Source: an uncultured Clostridia bacterium (GTDB lineage Bacteria > Bacillota > Clostridia > Christensenellales > Borkfalkiaceae). Taken from it: a stretch of DNA of 64,000 nucleotides. The translations under genes were made by a program, and so were the position numbers. The stretch covers positions 1-64,000 of the forward strand of contig CAMWMZ010000003.1 of NCBI GenBank assembly GCA_947175485.1. Direction: 5' to 3'. Shown here piece by piece: positions 40,021 through 48,168 of the stretch; positions within the stretch are counted from its first letter, which is position 1; each line of letters starts with the position of its first letter. Below the pieces are notes generated by a model that saw nothing but the letters and a program-made list of their open reading frames with translations, was not told where the DNA came from and did not search any database.

Positions 40021-41238
40021 ATGAAATACTGTATGAATTGCGGAGCGGAAAACGCTGACGGCGCGGAGTTTTGTTCTGCGTGCGCAAAAAGAACGTTTAC
40101 TTTAAACCGTGAAGATTATCTGCGCGTAAAATTCGGCGGCAGTGTTTTTGCAGAACCCGAAACGGAGATGAAGCCCGATTGTACACATATACGTACTGCG
40201 GATACTGAGGAATATACAGGCGCGGACGGAGCGGGCGGATATGGAAGAGGAGCGTTCGAAGATACGCAAGGCTGTTTGGACGACGAAAAAACCGTAGAGT
40301 GCGAAGAGGAAGCCGAAGAGTACGAAGAAACCGAATTAAGCGAAGAAGAGCGCGAAGAAAACGAAGCGGAATTTTCCGGATGCGGTGAAGATTTTTGCGT
40401 TGAGGACGGCGTTCTTTCCGGCTATGACGGCGAGGACATGCGCGTGCAAATACCTGAAGGGATTAAGCATATCGGGGAATTTGCATTTTGTCAGATGCAG
40501 ATTGAAAGCGTAAAATTCCCGTCTGCCCTTGAAAGCATAGGGGAATCCGCGTTCGGCGGCTGCGAAAAGCTGAAGGAGCTGAATTTCCCCGAAAGCTTAA
40601 CGGATATAGGCGAGGGAGCTTTTGAGGATTGTATAAATCTTGAAAAAGCGGTTTTGCCTTACGGCGTAAACATAGGCGAAAGCGCGTTTAAAGTATGCGA
40701 AAGCTTAAAAGAAATAAACATAGAGGCGGCGGCAAGCATAGGCAGCGAGGCGTTTAAATATTGTTTTGCCCTTGAAAAGGTTGTATTGCCGGAAATCGAG
40801 AATATTCCCGACTATGTGTTTTATAATTGTTGGCATTTGAAAGACGTATATTTCCCCGATTGCCTTGCATATATAGGAGGGTTTGCGTTTTCGGGCTGTT
40901 CCTCGCTTGAAAGCTTAGTGCTGCCTGCGGGATTGAAAATTATCGATAATTTTGCTTTTGAAGAGTGCTGCGCTTTGGAAACGGTCGACTTGCCCGACGG
41001 GCTTGAAAATTTAGGCGGGTATGCGTTCGGCGGGTGTACCTTTCTGGAAAGTGTTTTTATCCCCGCGAGCGTAAAAACGGCGGGTAAGCGGATATTCAAT
41101 TCAAACGGCTTGTGTACGGCATATTGCGAAGCCGCACAGCGCCCAGAGGGCTGGGATAAGGATTGGGACGTCGTAAGAGGCGGATTGTTCGGGAAAAAAA
41201 GAGTAAAAGTAATCTGGGGAGCGAAAAGACCCCGATAA
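40021..41238 (+). CDS. Zinc-ribbon and BspA-type leucine-rich repeat protein
   Basis: 405 aa. N-terminal zinc ribbon (KYCMNCGAENADGAEFCSAC, four Cys), an acidic linker of ~100 residues, then about ten BspA-type (LRR_5) repeats of ~23 residues, e.g. GIKHIGEFAFCQMQIESVKFP and SLESIGESAFGGCEKLKELNFP-like units. Such repeats usually mediate binding, often at the surface, but no secretion signal is present here. The only plausible promoter places transcription start at the ATG, and no proper ribosome binding site exists. Ends at a bidirectional terminator with rng. Confidence 0.88.
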   Translation: MKYCMNCGAENADGAEFCSACAKRTFTLNREDYLRVKFGGSVFAEPETEMKPDCTHIRTADTEEYTGADGAGGYGRGAFEDTQGCLDDEKTVECEEEAEEYEETELSEEEREENEAEFSGCGEDFCVEDGVLSGYDGEDMRVQIPEGIKHIGEFAFCQMQIESVKFPSALESIGESAFGGCEKLKELNFPESLTDIGEGAFEDCINLEKAVLPYGVNIGESAFKVCESLKEINIEAAASIGSEAFKYCFALEKVVLPEIENIPDYVFYNCWHLKDVYFPDCLAYIGGFAFSGCSSLESLVLPAGLKIIDNFAFEECCALETVDLPDGLENLGGYAFGGCTFLESVFIPASVKTAGKRIFNSNGLCTAYCEAAQRPEGWDKDWDVVRGGLFGKKRVKVIWGAKRPR

Positions 41239-41254
41239 TTGTTCTTATAAATCA

Positions 41255-41290
41255 AAAGCGCGGGCTTGCGGATTTGCAAGCCCGCGCTTT
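41255..41290. terminator. Bidirectional terminator between LRR gene and rng
   Basis: AAAGCGCGGGCTTGC (41255-41269) pairs with GCAAGCCCGCGCTTT (41276-41290). Confidence 0.88.
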
Positions 41291-41301
41291 GTTTGGCGGG
41301 G

Positions 41302-42792
41302 TTAAATTAGCTTTACCGCATCGGCGGGAATTTCGGTTATATCCGTTATATCCGTGCGGTATTTTATGGTTTCTTCGTTATAAGTTTTGTGAGGAACCGC
41401 GTAAAGCCCGATATTTAAACGCGCCGTTAAATCGTTTAAAAGCTCATTCCATCGGGTGAGGCGGGAGAGGATATCTGCGTTCATATCCATTCTTATAATT
41501 TGCGCACCGTCGGCGGCGAGGTTCAAAAGCTTTGCCCGCACGCCGAACAGTATATATTCTTCGGTTTTCGTATTGCCCGTTCCGTTGCAACAGCGGCACG
41601 GCTTTATCATATGCGGCAGAGGGTTTGCGCCTATGCGTTTTCTTGTAAACTCCACAAGCCCGAATTTCGACATTGGGGAAACGGAGCATTTGGCTTTGTC
41701 GTTTTTCAGGGCGCGTTCAAGCTCTTCCGTCAGCGCTTTGCGGTGTTCGGCGGTTTGCATATCTATAAAATCGACCACCACGATGCCGCCTATGTTCCTG
41801 AGCTTTACCTGACGAGCTATCTCCCTTGCGGCAAGTATATTCGTGTGGTAAACGGTTTGTTCGAGATTGTAATCTCCGGTAAATTTGCCCGTGTTTACGT
41901 CTATTACGGTAAGAGCTTCGGTTTTTTCTATAACTATGTGCGCTCCGTTTTCCAAATCAACGCGAGGAGACGTTACGGATAAAATCTGTTTTGAAATCCC
42001 GAGCTCGTCGAGCATATCTCTTTTCCCCGAGTAAAGCTCTACGGGACAGCGGGTTTGCGCGGGGTAGAGGTTGATTATACCCTCTAATTTTTCTTTGAGG
42101 TCTTTGTTGCCCGCGACTATTTTTTCGATGTCGGTGGAAAGGGTGTCGCGCAAAACGCGCACGGGAAGAGCCGCGTCGGCATATAAAAGTTCTCCGACGG
42201 CGGCGGTTTTGTAGGTTTCCCTGATTTCGGCGTACAGGTTTTTAAGATAGGAATATTCGTCTTTGAGCTGGCTGCGTCTTGCATAAGGGGCGGCGGTGCG
42301 GAATATAAGCCCGTCGTCTTCGCCTTTAAGCCTTTTTGCCGAGTATTCCATATTTTTGCGCAGCTCCGCGTCTTTGATTTTTCTTGAAACGCCGACGAAA
42401 GGAACTTCGGGGATATATATCATGCATTTGCCGACGAAAGAGGGGCGGGCGGTGACCTTGGCGCCCTTGTTGCCGACGGGGAGCTTTACGATTTGCACCA
42501 TTATTTCGTCGCCTGTTTTAAGCTCGGGCACGGCGGGGAGCTCGCCTTCGAACTTTTCGCCGTCGGGCAAAAAATCCCCCGCCGACAAAAAGCAGTTTTT
42601 TTCAAGACCGCAGTTTATAAACGCCGCCTGCATGCCTGCGTGGACGCTTTCCACCCTGCCTTTATAAACGTCGCCCACGGCGCAGCCGGAACCGCGCTTT
42701 TCAAAGCTGAATTCGTCTACTTTTCCGTTTTCCGTTACCGCGGCTACGGTATAACCGCAGAAGCCGTCGAAATAAACAGTTTTTTTAGCCAA
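41302..42792 (-). CDS. rng: Ribonuclease E/G family endoribonuclease
   Basis: 496 aa, RNase G-sized. N-terminal S1 domain (GDVYKGRVESVHAGMQAAFINCG), catalytic Asp residues in LTVIDVNTGKF and GGIVVVDFIDM, and a zinc-link motif PCRCCNGTGN. Cleaves single-stranded RNA, acting in 5S/16S rRNA maturation and mRNA turnover. In Firmicutes rng often lies near rplU-rpmA, as here (2 kb away). The start at 42792 has GGAGAAAAC upstream on the - strand. Confidence 0.95.
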   Translation of the reverse strand: MAKKTVYFDGFCGYTVAAVTENGKVDEFSFEKRGSGCAVGDVYKGRVESVHAGMQAAFINCGLEKNCFLSAGDFLPDGEKFEGELPAVPELKTGDEIMVQIVKLPVGNKGAKVTARPSFVGKCMIYIPEVPFVGVSRKIKDAELRKNMEYSAKRLKGEDDGLIFRTAAPYARRSQLKDEYSYLKNLYAEIRETYKTAAVGELLYADAALPVRVLRDTLSTDIEKIVAGNKDLKEKLEGIINLYPAQTRCPVELYSGKRDMLDELGISKQILSVTSPRVDLENGAHIVIEKTEALTVIDVNTGKFTGDYNLEQTVYHTNILAAREIARQVKLRNIGGIVVVDFIDMQTAEHRKALTEELERALKNDKAKCSVSPMSKFGLVEFTRKRIGANPLPHMIKPCRCCNGTGNTKTEEYILFGVRAKLLNLAADGAQIIRMDMNADILSRLTRWNELLNDLTARLNIGLYAVPHKTYNEETIKYRTDITDITEIPADAVKLI

Positions 42793-42889
42793 AAGTTTTC
42801 TCCGTATAAGTTTTAGCCGCGTATGCAGGGCACAACGTAAAGATTATAATATTAAACAGACAAATTATCAATAAAAAAAGAGGAAAAAT

Positions 42890-42918
42890 TTGACAATTAT
42901 AAACGTTTTGGATATAAT
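42890..42918 (+). promoter_or_regulatory. Perfect-consensus sigma-A promoter
   Basis: TTGACA (42890-42895), 17-bp spacer, TATAAT (42913-42918), 29 bp before the SecB-like start codon. Confidence 0.9.
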
Positions 42919-42947
42919 ACAGGCATATATAAAAGGAGATTTAAATT

Positions 42948-43379
42948 ATGAAAATAGATTTCAAAGGAATAACGGGGGAAGAGCTTTCGTTCAAGCTCAA
43001 CAGAATAAAACTCAATCCCGAGGACAAGCTGGATATAAAGCCGCAGTTTTCCCGTCAGGTCAGAAAGGTGAACGGCAACGACAAGCTCAATTTCGTGGCG
43101 CTTTCCGTCAAAATAGAGAGCACGGAAGCAGAGCCGAAGCCCTTTAACATTTTCGTGACGCTTGTAGGCGTTTTCGAAGTGGACGGAATGAGCGGAGCGG
43201 CGGACGAGAGAAGATTCGTTATCGAGGCGACCAAGCTCGTATATCCTTATTTGCGTTCGGCGGTTACCAACCTAACCGCAAGCGCGTTTATCGCTCCGTT
43301 GAATCTGCCTGTAATTTCCGGCCCCATTTTCCCCGAGGACAGAGACCAGTTTGCATTTACTGCGGGCGATTTGAATTAA
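42948..43379 (+). CDS. SecB-like chaperone
   Basis: 143 aa. The C-terminal half has the SecB pattern: FNIFVTLVGVFEVDG, YPYLRSAVTNLTASAFIAPLNLPVISG, corresponding to the FPYxRE...LT..GGFPPLxLxPINF region of SecB. Proteobacterial SecB is a tetrameric export chaperone; Firmicutes mostly lack it, and those SecB-like proteins that exist sometimes serve toxin-antitoxin or phage functions. Here it has a consensus promoter, ribosome binding site AAAAGGAG, and a tail-anchored partner 3 nt downstream. No toxin-like gene is adjacent. Confidence 0.75.
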   Translation: MKIDFKGITGEELSFKLNRIKLNPEDKLDIKPQFSRQVRKVNGNDKLNFVALSVKIESTEAEPKPFNIFVTLVGVFEVDGMSGAADERRFVIEATKLVYPYLRSAVTNLTASAFIAPLNLPVISGPIFPEDRDQFAFTAGDLN

Positions 43380-43382
43380 ACC

Positions 43383-43892
43383 ATGTTCAGATATGAGGAT
43401 TTCCCGACGATAGCCGCGGCGCGCAAGGAAAGGATAAGACTGACCAACGCAGCGTTCAAGGCGGAATTAAAGGCGCACCGCAAAAAAACCGAAATATACG
43501 AAGCCCGCTGGGATGAGGCGGTTGAAAAAAGAGACGCCTTTGTTATAAACGGGTTCGCAAAAGCGGTTTTCGATTTGTTTGCGCCGTTAAAACCCGATTT
43601 GACTGCGCCCGAAACGGGGCGCGTCTATACGTGGGATGAGCTGTACGGAGATAATTTTGCCGTGCTGTCCGACATTATGAAGTCTTCTTTACCGATGCTC
43701 GTTGAAGAGGAAAGCCCTTACCGTTTGCCCGATAAGTATTATTACGACGCGGAAGAGGAGAGGGAAATCCGCCGCATAGAAAACGAAAAATCGGACAAGA
43801 TGGCTCAGGTGCGCAGAGGAATAAGATGGCTCATGATAGCCGCTGCCATCGGTCTTGCGTTCGCGTTTATCGTTTATATATTTGAAGCTTAA
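43383..43892 (+). CDS. Tail-anchored membrane protein paired with SecB-like gene
   Basis: 169 aa, unrecognised. About 140 hydrophilic, charged residues with coiled-coil-like stretches (AARKERIRLTNAAFKAELKAHRKK; EEEREIRRIENEKSDKMAQ) then one C-terminal membrane helix (WLMIAAAIGLAFAFIVYIF). Starts 3 nt after the SecB-like stop. No toxin signature is visible. Might recruit the SecB-like chaperone to the membrane; inferred only from gene pairing. Confidence 0.7.
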   Translation: MFRYEDFPTIAAARKERIRLTNAAFKAELKAHRKKTEIYEARWDEAVEKRDAFVINGFAKAVFDLFAPLKPDLTAPETGRVYTWDELYGDNFAVLSDIMKSSLPMLVEEESPYRLPDKYYYDAEEEREIRRIENEKSDKMAQVRRGIRWLMIAAAIGLAFAFIVYIFEA

Positions 43893-43896
43893 TAAT

Positions 43897-43924
43897 AAAA
43901 TCCCCGTAATTTCGCGGGGATTTT
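43897..43924 (+). terminator. Terminator after the SecB-like pair
   Basis: AAAATCCCCG (43897-43906) pairs with CGGGGATTTT (43915-43924). Confidence 0.88.
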
Positions 43925-43957
43925 GATTTTAAATGCATAAAATACGGACGAAAAGTG

Positions 43958-43986
43958 TTGACAAGCCCCCGAATGTGTGATAAACT
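43958..43986 (+). promoter_or_regulatory. Promoter of rpmG-secE-nusG
   Basis: TTGACA (43958-43963), 17-bp spacer, TAAACT (43981-43986), about 50 bp before rpmG. Confidence 0.65.
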
Positions 43987-44036
43987 CAAAAAGCACTCGA
44001 TTGGGGGTGTAATTTTTTTGTACGGAGTTTTTCCAG

Positions 44037-44198
44037 ATGAAAGCACAAGTCAGAACTAAAATAACCTTTGAATGTACCGAGTGCAAGCACCGCAATTACG
44101 ACAGCTATAAGAATAAACGCAACGACCCCGACAGACTTACCATGTCGAAGTATTGCCCTTTCTGCAAGAAGCACACGGAGCATAAAGAAAGCAAATAA
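44037..44198 (+). CDS. rpmG: Ribosomal protein L33 (bL33), zinc form
   Basis: 53 aa: [21 protein letters not shown], then [15 protein letters not shown]. The two CxxC pairs are the zinc-binding (C+) form. Large-subunit protein near the E site. Located before secE and nusG, the usual bacterial order; the tRNA-Trp often found between rpmG and secE in Firmicutes is absent here (about 190 bp with no tRNA fold). Upstream ACGGAG gives a modest ribosome binding site. Confidence 0.95.
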   Translation: MKAQVRTKITFECTECKHRNYDSYKNKRNDPDRLTMSKYCPFCKKHTEHKESK

Positions 44199-44388
44199 AA
44201 TTTCCGCAAAAATACGCATGCCGTTTGGCGGCGCATATTTTTGTGCGGTTGGGGCTGTTGCCCTTTGCGCGCAATTACGGGCGCGCGCCGATAATAAACC
44301 GCGCGTATTAACTGCATGGAAACCGCCGCGAGGCAAACCGTGTTTGTGGGAGCAATGCGCGGTAAATTAATTAAAAGGGGTTTGTGTG

Positions 44389-44622
44389 ATGGCAAATCAG
44401 ACTGATAAAAACGCTAAAAAGCCCAATATTTTCGTTAGAATGGGCAGAAGATTGAAGGAAACCTTTTCCGAGCTGAAAAGGGTGACGTGGCCGAGCGTTC
44501 CTAAGGTTGTAAGAGGAACGTGCGTGGTTCTTGTGGTCGTAACGGTATTTCTTTTGATAGTTACGGGCATCAATTACGGTTTGCAGGAGCTTCTGCATCT
44601 TATTACGGGTATCGGAGCGTAA
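44389..44622 (+). CDS. secE: Preprotein translocase subunit SecE
   Basis: 77 aa. Short cytoplasmic amphipathic segment FVRMGRRLKETFSELKRVTWPS with the conserved VTWPS, then one membrane helix (CVVLVVVTVFLLIVTGINYGL). Stabilises SecY in the translocon. The ATG at 44389 is chosen over GTG at 44386 because AAAAGGGG sits 8 nt before. Three nt separate it from nusG. Confidence 0.95.
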   Translation: MANQTDKNAKKPNIFVRMGRRLKETFSELKRVTWPSVPKVVRGTCVVLVVVTVFLLIVTGINYGLQELLHLITGIGA

Positions 44623-44625
44623 ATT

Positions 44626-45168
44626 ATGGCGACGATGGTAGCTGATACCGAAAATCCCTGCTGGTATATTCTCCATACGTATTCGGGCTACGAATCGATG
44701 GTGAAGGACAGCCTTTTTCGGTTAATTGAAAACAACAATTTACAGAACATGATTTTCGACGTCAAAATCCCTATGGAGCAGACGATCGAAGAAAAGAACG
44801 GCAAGCGCAAAATCGTTGAGCGCAAGCTGTTGCCTTGCTACGTGTTCATTAAAATGATATATTCCAACCAGCTTTGGTACTGGGTAACCAACACGAGGGG
44901 CGTTACCGGCTTTGTCGGCCCTCAGGGCAGACCCATACCGATGAAGGAATCCGAAATACGCAAAATGCGCCTTGAGGAAGTAGTGGTTGACGCCGATTTC
45001 AAGGTCGGCGACAAGGTAGGCGTGGACGCGGGGCCTTTGGAGGGCTTCGAGGGCGTTATCACCGAGCTCAACGACGCGGCGCAGAAGGCGAAGGTCAACA
45101 TTCAGATGTTCGGCAGAAATACCGACGTGGAAGTCGAGTATATCCAAATCAGAAAAATAGAGGAATAA
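44626..45168 (+). CDS. nusG: Transcription termination/antitermination factor NusG
   Basis: 180 aa. NGN domain (WYILHTYSGYESMVKDSL, LLPCYVFIKM, GVTGFVGPQGRPIPM) and C-terminal KOW (GDKVGVDAGPLEGFEGVITELN). Standard length, no insertion. Binds RNA polymerase and couples it to Rho or the ribosome. Closely follows secE, with the rplK leader next. Confidence 0.97.
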   Translation: MATMVADTENPCWYILHTYSGYESMVKDSLFRLIENNNLQNMIFDVKIPMEQTIEEKNGKRKIVERKLLPCYVFIKMIYSNQLWYWVTNTRGVTGFVGPQGRPIPMKESEIRKMRLEEVVVDADFKVGDKVGVDAGPLEGFEGVITELNDAAQKAKVNIQMFGRNTDVEVEYIQIRKIEE

Positions 45169-45281
45169 GAACGCGTATAATCGCCGCGGCTTAGCGTATG
45201 GCATTTTCGTGGCGCTTACGTTGAGTAAGCTTTTTGAAACGCTTGCGTTAGCTGTTTTGCGCGGTTATTGTGTTTTTAATA

Positions 45282-45325
45282 GTGGGAGGATACGTAAAAT
45301 CTTTAATGCGTAGCCGTTTAACCAC
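45282..45325 (+). promoter_or_regulatory. Probable L1-binding leader of rplK-rplA
   Basis: GTGGGAGG ... CCGTTTAACCAC with an inner ATACG/CGTAG stem, just before the rplK ribosome binding site. It mimics the L1 site of 23S rRNA as in known L11-operon leaders, where excess L1 shuts down translation of rplK-rplA. Confidence 0.65.
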
Positions 45326-45340
45326 AAAGGAGAATAAAAA

Positions 45341-45766
45341 ATGGCAAAGAAAATTACTGCGGTAGTTAAATTGCAGCTCCCCGCGGGTAAAGCAACGCCC
45401 GCACCCCCCGTAGGTTCGACCTTAGGTCCCCACGGTATCAACATTCCCGGTTTCACCAAGGAATTCAACGCTAAGACTGCGGCTCAGGCAGGGCTTATCA
45501 TTCCTTGCGTAGTTACCATTTATCAGGACAGAAGCTTCACTTTCGAGCTTAAAACTCCCCCCACCCCCGTTCTTATCAAAAAGGCGCTGGGTTTGGAGAC
45601 GGCGAGCGCACGCCCCAACAGAGATAAGGTGGGCAAGCTTACCAAAGCTCAGGTAGAAGAAATAGCAAAGACCAAAATGCCCGATTTGAACTGCACCGAT
45701 CTGGACGCGGCGAAGAGCATGGTTAAAGGTACCGCACGTTCGATGGGCGTTACGGTGGAAGAGTAA
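45341..45766 (+). CDS. rplK: Ribosomal protein L11 (uL11)
   Basis: 141 aa, normal length: [23 protein letters not shown] (split), [16 protein letters not shown]-terminal rRNA-binding [25 protein letters not shown]. Forms the GTPase-associated centre with L10 and L7/L12. AAAGGAG is its ribosome binding site. First gene of rplKA. Confidence 0.98.
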   Translation: MAKKITAVVKLQLPAGKATPAPPVGSTLGPHGINIPGFTKEFNAKTAAQAGLIIPCVVTIYQDRSFTFELKTPPTPVLIKKALGLETASARPNRDKVGKLTKAQVEEIAKTKMPDLNCTDLDAAKSMVKGTARSMGVTVEE

Positions 45767-45779
45767 GGAGGGCGTGAAG

Positions 45780-46469
45780 ATGAAACTTGCTAAAAAATAT
45801 GCAGAAAGCGTAAAGCTTTACGACCGTTCCAAATCCTATGATTTAAACGAAGCGGCAAAGCTTGTTGTTGAAACGGCGAAAGCGAAATTCGACGAAACTA
45901 TCGAGCTTCACGTACGTTTGGGCGTAGACCCCCGCCAGGCAGACCAGCAGGTCCGCGGCGTGCTCGTTCTCCCCAACGGTACCGGTAAAACCAAGAGAGT
46001 TCTCGTTATAGCAAAGGGCGACAAGGCGGACGCGGCAACGGCTGCGGGCGCTGATTACGTAGGCGCGGAGGAAACCATTCAGCGCATACAGTCGCAGAAC
46101 TGGTTTGATTTCGACGTTATGATTACTACCCCCGATATGATGGGCATGGTCGGAAGAATCGGACGTATCCTCGGACCTAAGGGCTTGATGCCCAACCCCA
46201 AGTCGGGCACGGTTACTATGGACGTTGCGAAAGCCGTTAAAGAGGTTAAAGCAGGTAAAGTGGAATACCGTTTGGATAAAACGGCTATCATACACTGCCC
46301 TATCGGTAAAAAATCGTTCGGCGTGGAAAAGCTTACCGAAAACTTCAACGCGCTTATGGACGCAATCGTAAAGGCGAAGCCCGCGGCTGCGAAGGGACAG
46401 TATATCAAGTCGGTTACTCTTACCGCGACGATGGGCCCCGGAATTAAGGTAACTTATAATAAGGGTTAA
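45780..46469 (+). CDS. rplA: Ribosomal protein L1 (uL1)
   Basis: 229 aa: [61 protein letters not shown]1-stalk protein and likely translational repressor of its own operon. The ATG at 45780 is preferred over GTG at 45774, which overlaps the AAGGAGGG site. Confidence 0.98.
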   Translation: MKLAKKYAESVKLYDRSKSYDLNEAAKLVVETAKAKFDETIELHVRLGVDPRQADQQVRGVLVLPNGTGKTKRVLVIAKGDKADAATAAGADYVGAEETIQRIQSQNWFDFDVMITTPDMMGMVGRIGRILGPKGLMPNPKSGTVTMDVAKAVKEVKAGKVEYRLDKTAIIHCPIGKKSFGVEKLTENFNALMDAIVKAKPAAAKGQYIKSVTLTATMGPGIKVTYNKG

Positions 46470-46475
46470 AATTGC

Positions 46476-46504
46476 TTGACAGTAAAACGTCAAAACGATA
46501 AAAT
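46476..46504 (+). promoter_or_regulatory. Promoter of rplJ-rplL
   Basis: TTGACA (46476-46481), 17-bp spacer, TAAAAT (46499-46504), directly after rplA. Confidence 0.85.
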
Positions 46505-46514
46505 AACAAAGTAA

Positions 46515-46660
46515 ATATATTTTCTGTGCCGAAGAAGGCGGGTGCAATGCGCTCAATATCCCGCTCAGGTGACCGGATTATTTTAAATAAGAGATTATTT
46601 CAAAATTCCTTGTGTCACTTTGCGCAAGGAATTATATTTTTACGACTTAATCTGATAGGA
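46515..46660 (+). promoter_or_regulatory. L10 leader with attenuator hairpin
   Basis: Contains the L10-leader-type segment with CTCAATATCCCGCTCAGGTG (about 46551-46570) followed by a terminator-like hairpin AATTCCTTG (46604-46612) / CAAGGAATT (46625-46633) and a T-run. In Firmicutes the L10-L12 complex binds this leader and controls rplJ-rplL. Confidence 0.75.
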
Positions 46661-46669
46661 GGTAAAAAT

Positions 46670-47191
46670 TTGTCAGCTAATTTCGAAGCTAAAAAACTTG
46701 TAGTTGAAGAGATTACGGAAAAAATCAAGGCTGCCAAGTCTGTTGTTCTCGTTGATTACAACAAGCTTACGGTTGCGGAAGTTTCCGCTCTCAGAAACAA
46801 ATGCAAACAGGCAAACTGCGAGTATAAGGTTTACAAAAACACGCTTGTAAGAAAGGCTTTGAACGATTTGGGCTTCAAGGATTTCGATAACGATCTGAAC
46901 GGACCTACAGCCGTGGCTTTCGGCGCGGATGAAACTTGCGCAGCAAAGCTTATGGTTGCCGCCGCTAAAGATTACGAAGAAAAAATCGTTATAAAGAGCG
47001 CGTTTGTTGATAACGCTTACGTGGACAAGGCGGGCGTTAAGGCTCTTGCTTCCATGCCTTCGAGAGAAGAACTCGTTGCAAAAATGCTCGGTTCCATGCA
47101 GGCTCCCGTATCGAATTTCGTGGGAGTGCTCAACAACCTTGTTGCGGGTATCGTTCGCGTTCTCGGCGCTATTGCGGAACAGAAGCAGTAA
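46670..47191 (+). CDS. rplJ: Ribosomal protein L10 (uL10)
   Basis: 173 aa, starting at TTG (46670) with ATAGGAGGT 8 nt before; no ATG fits. EEITEKIKAAKSVVLVDYNKLTV, SALRNKCKQANCEYKVYKNTLVRKAL are classic L10. The C-terminal helix anchors L7/L12 dimers to the stalk. Confidence 0.97.
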   Translation: MSANFEAKKLVVEEITEKIKAAKSVVLVDYNKLTVAEVSALRNKCKQANCEYKVYKNTLVRKALNDLGFKDFDNDLNGPTAVAFGADETCAAKLMVAAAKDYEEKIVIKSAFVDNAYVDKAGVKALASMPSREELVAKMLGSMQAPVSNFVGVLNNLVAGIVRVLGAIAEQKQ

Positions 47192-47284
47192 TTTAAAATT
47201 AAATCGAAAGGGAGGCGCACGCCTTAAAGCGCAAAAAACAAAAATATAAAAATTAAATTATAAAAATCAGGAGAATTAAATAAA

Positions 47285-47662
47285 ATGGCAGACGTAAAGA
47301 AATTTATAGAAGAAATCAAAACTATGACCGTACTTGAGCTCAACGAGCTTGTTAAAGCACTTGAAGAAGAATTCGGCGTAAGCGCAGCTGCTCCCGTAGC
47401 AGTAGCTGCAGCTCCCGCGGCAGGCGCAGCTCCCGCAGCGGCAGCAGAAGAAAAGACCGAATTCAACGTAGTTCTTAAAGACGCAGGCGCTAAGAAAATC
47501 GACGTTATCAAAGTTGTTCGCGCTTTCACCGGTCTTGGACTTGTTGAAGCTAAATCCGCAGTTGAAAAGGGCGGCGTTCTCAAAGAAAACGTTGCAAAAG
47601 AAGACGCGGAGAAAATTCTTGCCGACCTCAAAGCGGCAGGCGCAACCGCAGTTTTGGAATAA
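47285..47662 (+). CDS. rplL: Ribosomal protein L7/L12 (bL12)
   Basis: 125 aa: N-terminal dimerisation domain ending near residue 35 ([20 protein letters not shown]), Ala-rich hinge, and C-terminal domain [37 protein letters not shown]. Recruits translation GTPases. CAGGAG upstream. A strong terminator follows, and rpoB, its usual follower, is not there. Confidence 0.98.
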   Translation: MADVKKFIEEIKTMTVLELNELVKALEEEFGVSAAAPVAVAAAPAAGAAPAAAAEEKTEFNVVLKDAGAKKIDVIKVVRAFTGLGLVEAKSAVEKGGVLKENVAKEDAEKILADLKAAGATAVLE

Positions 47663-47681
47663 TTTCTTTAATAAGAATGAT

Positions 47682-47721
47682 AAACCGTCCGCGGCGTTTG
47701 CCGCGGACGGTTTTGTTTTTT
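47682..47721 (+). terminator. Strong terminator after rplL
   Basis: AAACCGTCCGCGGC (47682-47695) pairs with GCCGCGGACGGTTT (47700-47713), then TGTTTTTTT. Confidence 0.93.
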
Positions 47722-47824
47722 TGCTCGGCTTTTAAAAATCTATGGGCTTGGCGAAAATATCTTGCTTTACGAACAATGAGTATTGAGGAATTTATAAAAA
47801 TACTTGCCGTGTAATAAAAAGGCG

Positions 47825-48131
47825 CTGACCTTGCTTTACAGTGATTGGATTTTGTGTTAGCGTTAAAATGCTTGCTCTATTGCAAATGAATTTGCGTTTA
47901 ATGTAAAAAATACTTAATGTGCTTTAAATGAGTTTTATGCAGAAAGTAAAAAATTACTTGTAATCCCGCAATTGTTTTGCGTATGAAGTAAAAAATTGCT
48001 TGTTATTCCGCAATTGATTTTGCGTAGGAAGTAAAAATTTGCTTGTTATTCCGCAATTGTTTTGCGTAGGAAACAAAAATTGCTTGTCGTACCGCAAGTA
48101 ATTTTTTGCGGGAGCAGAAAATTACTTGACT
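47825..48131. repeat. About eight tandem copies of a 42-bp repeat
   Basis: A GTAAAAAATTRCTTG-type core recurs with CTTG at 47830, 47871, 47913 (CTTA), 47957, 47999, 48042, 48083 and 48125: steps of 41-44 bp, close to four helical turns. Copies 4-7 also share CCGCAATTG...TTTTGCG, an inverted repeat. Earlier copies are more degenerate. The last copy supplies the -35 (TTGACT) of the next gene's promoter. Confidence 0.85.
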
Positions 48132-48154
48132 ACGCCGAATTTTAAAAGTAAAAT
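48126..48154 (+). promoter_or_regulatory. Promoter of the cyclophilin-like lipoprotein
   Basis: TTGACT (48126-48131), 17-bp spacer, TAAAAT (48149-48154). The start codon is 15 bp further, leaving a 5' leader under 10 nt and no ribosome binding site. Confidence 0.7.
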
Positions 48155-48168
48155 AAAATAGTATAGTT

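Noticed and set aside
42948-43892. SecB-controlled toxin-antitoxin (TAC) system
   Set aside because: No toxin- or antitoxin-like gene lies next to the SecB-like gene; the partner is a tail-anchored protein.
44199-44388. tRNA-Trp expected between rpmG and secE
   Set aside because: No cloverleaf, CCA anticodon loop or T-arm consensus visible in the 190 bp.
47825-48131. CRISPR array
   Set aside because: Whole ~42-bp units are repeated without distinct unique spacers, and no cas genes are present.
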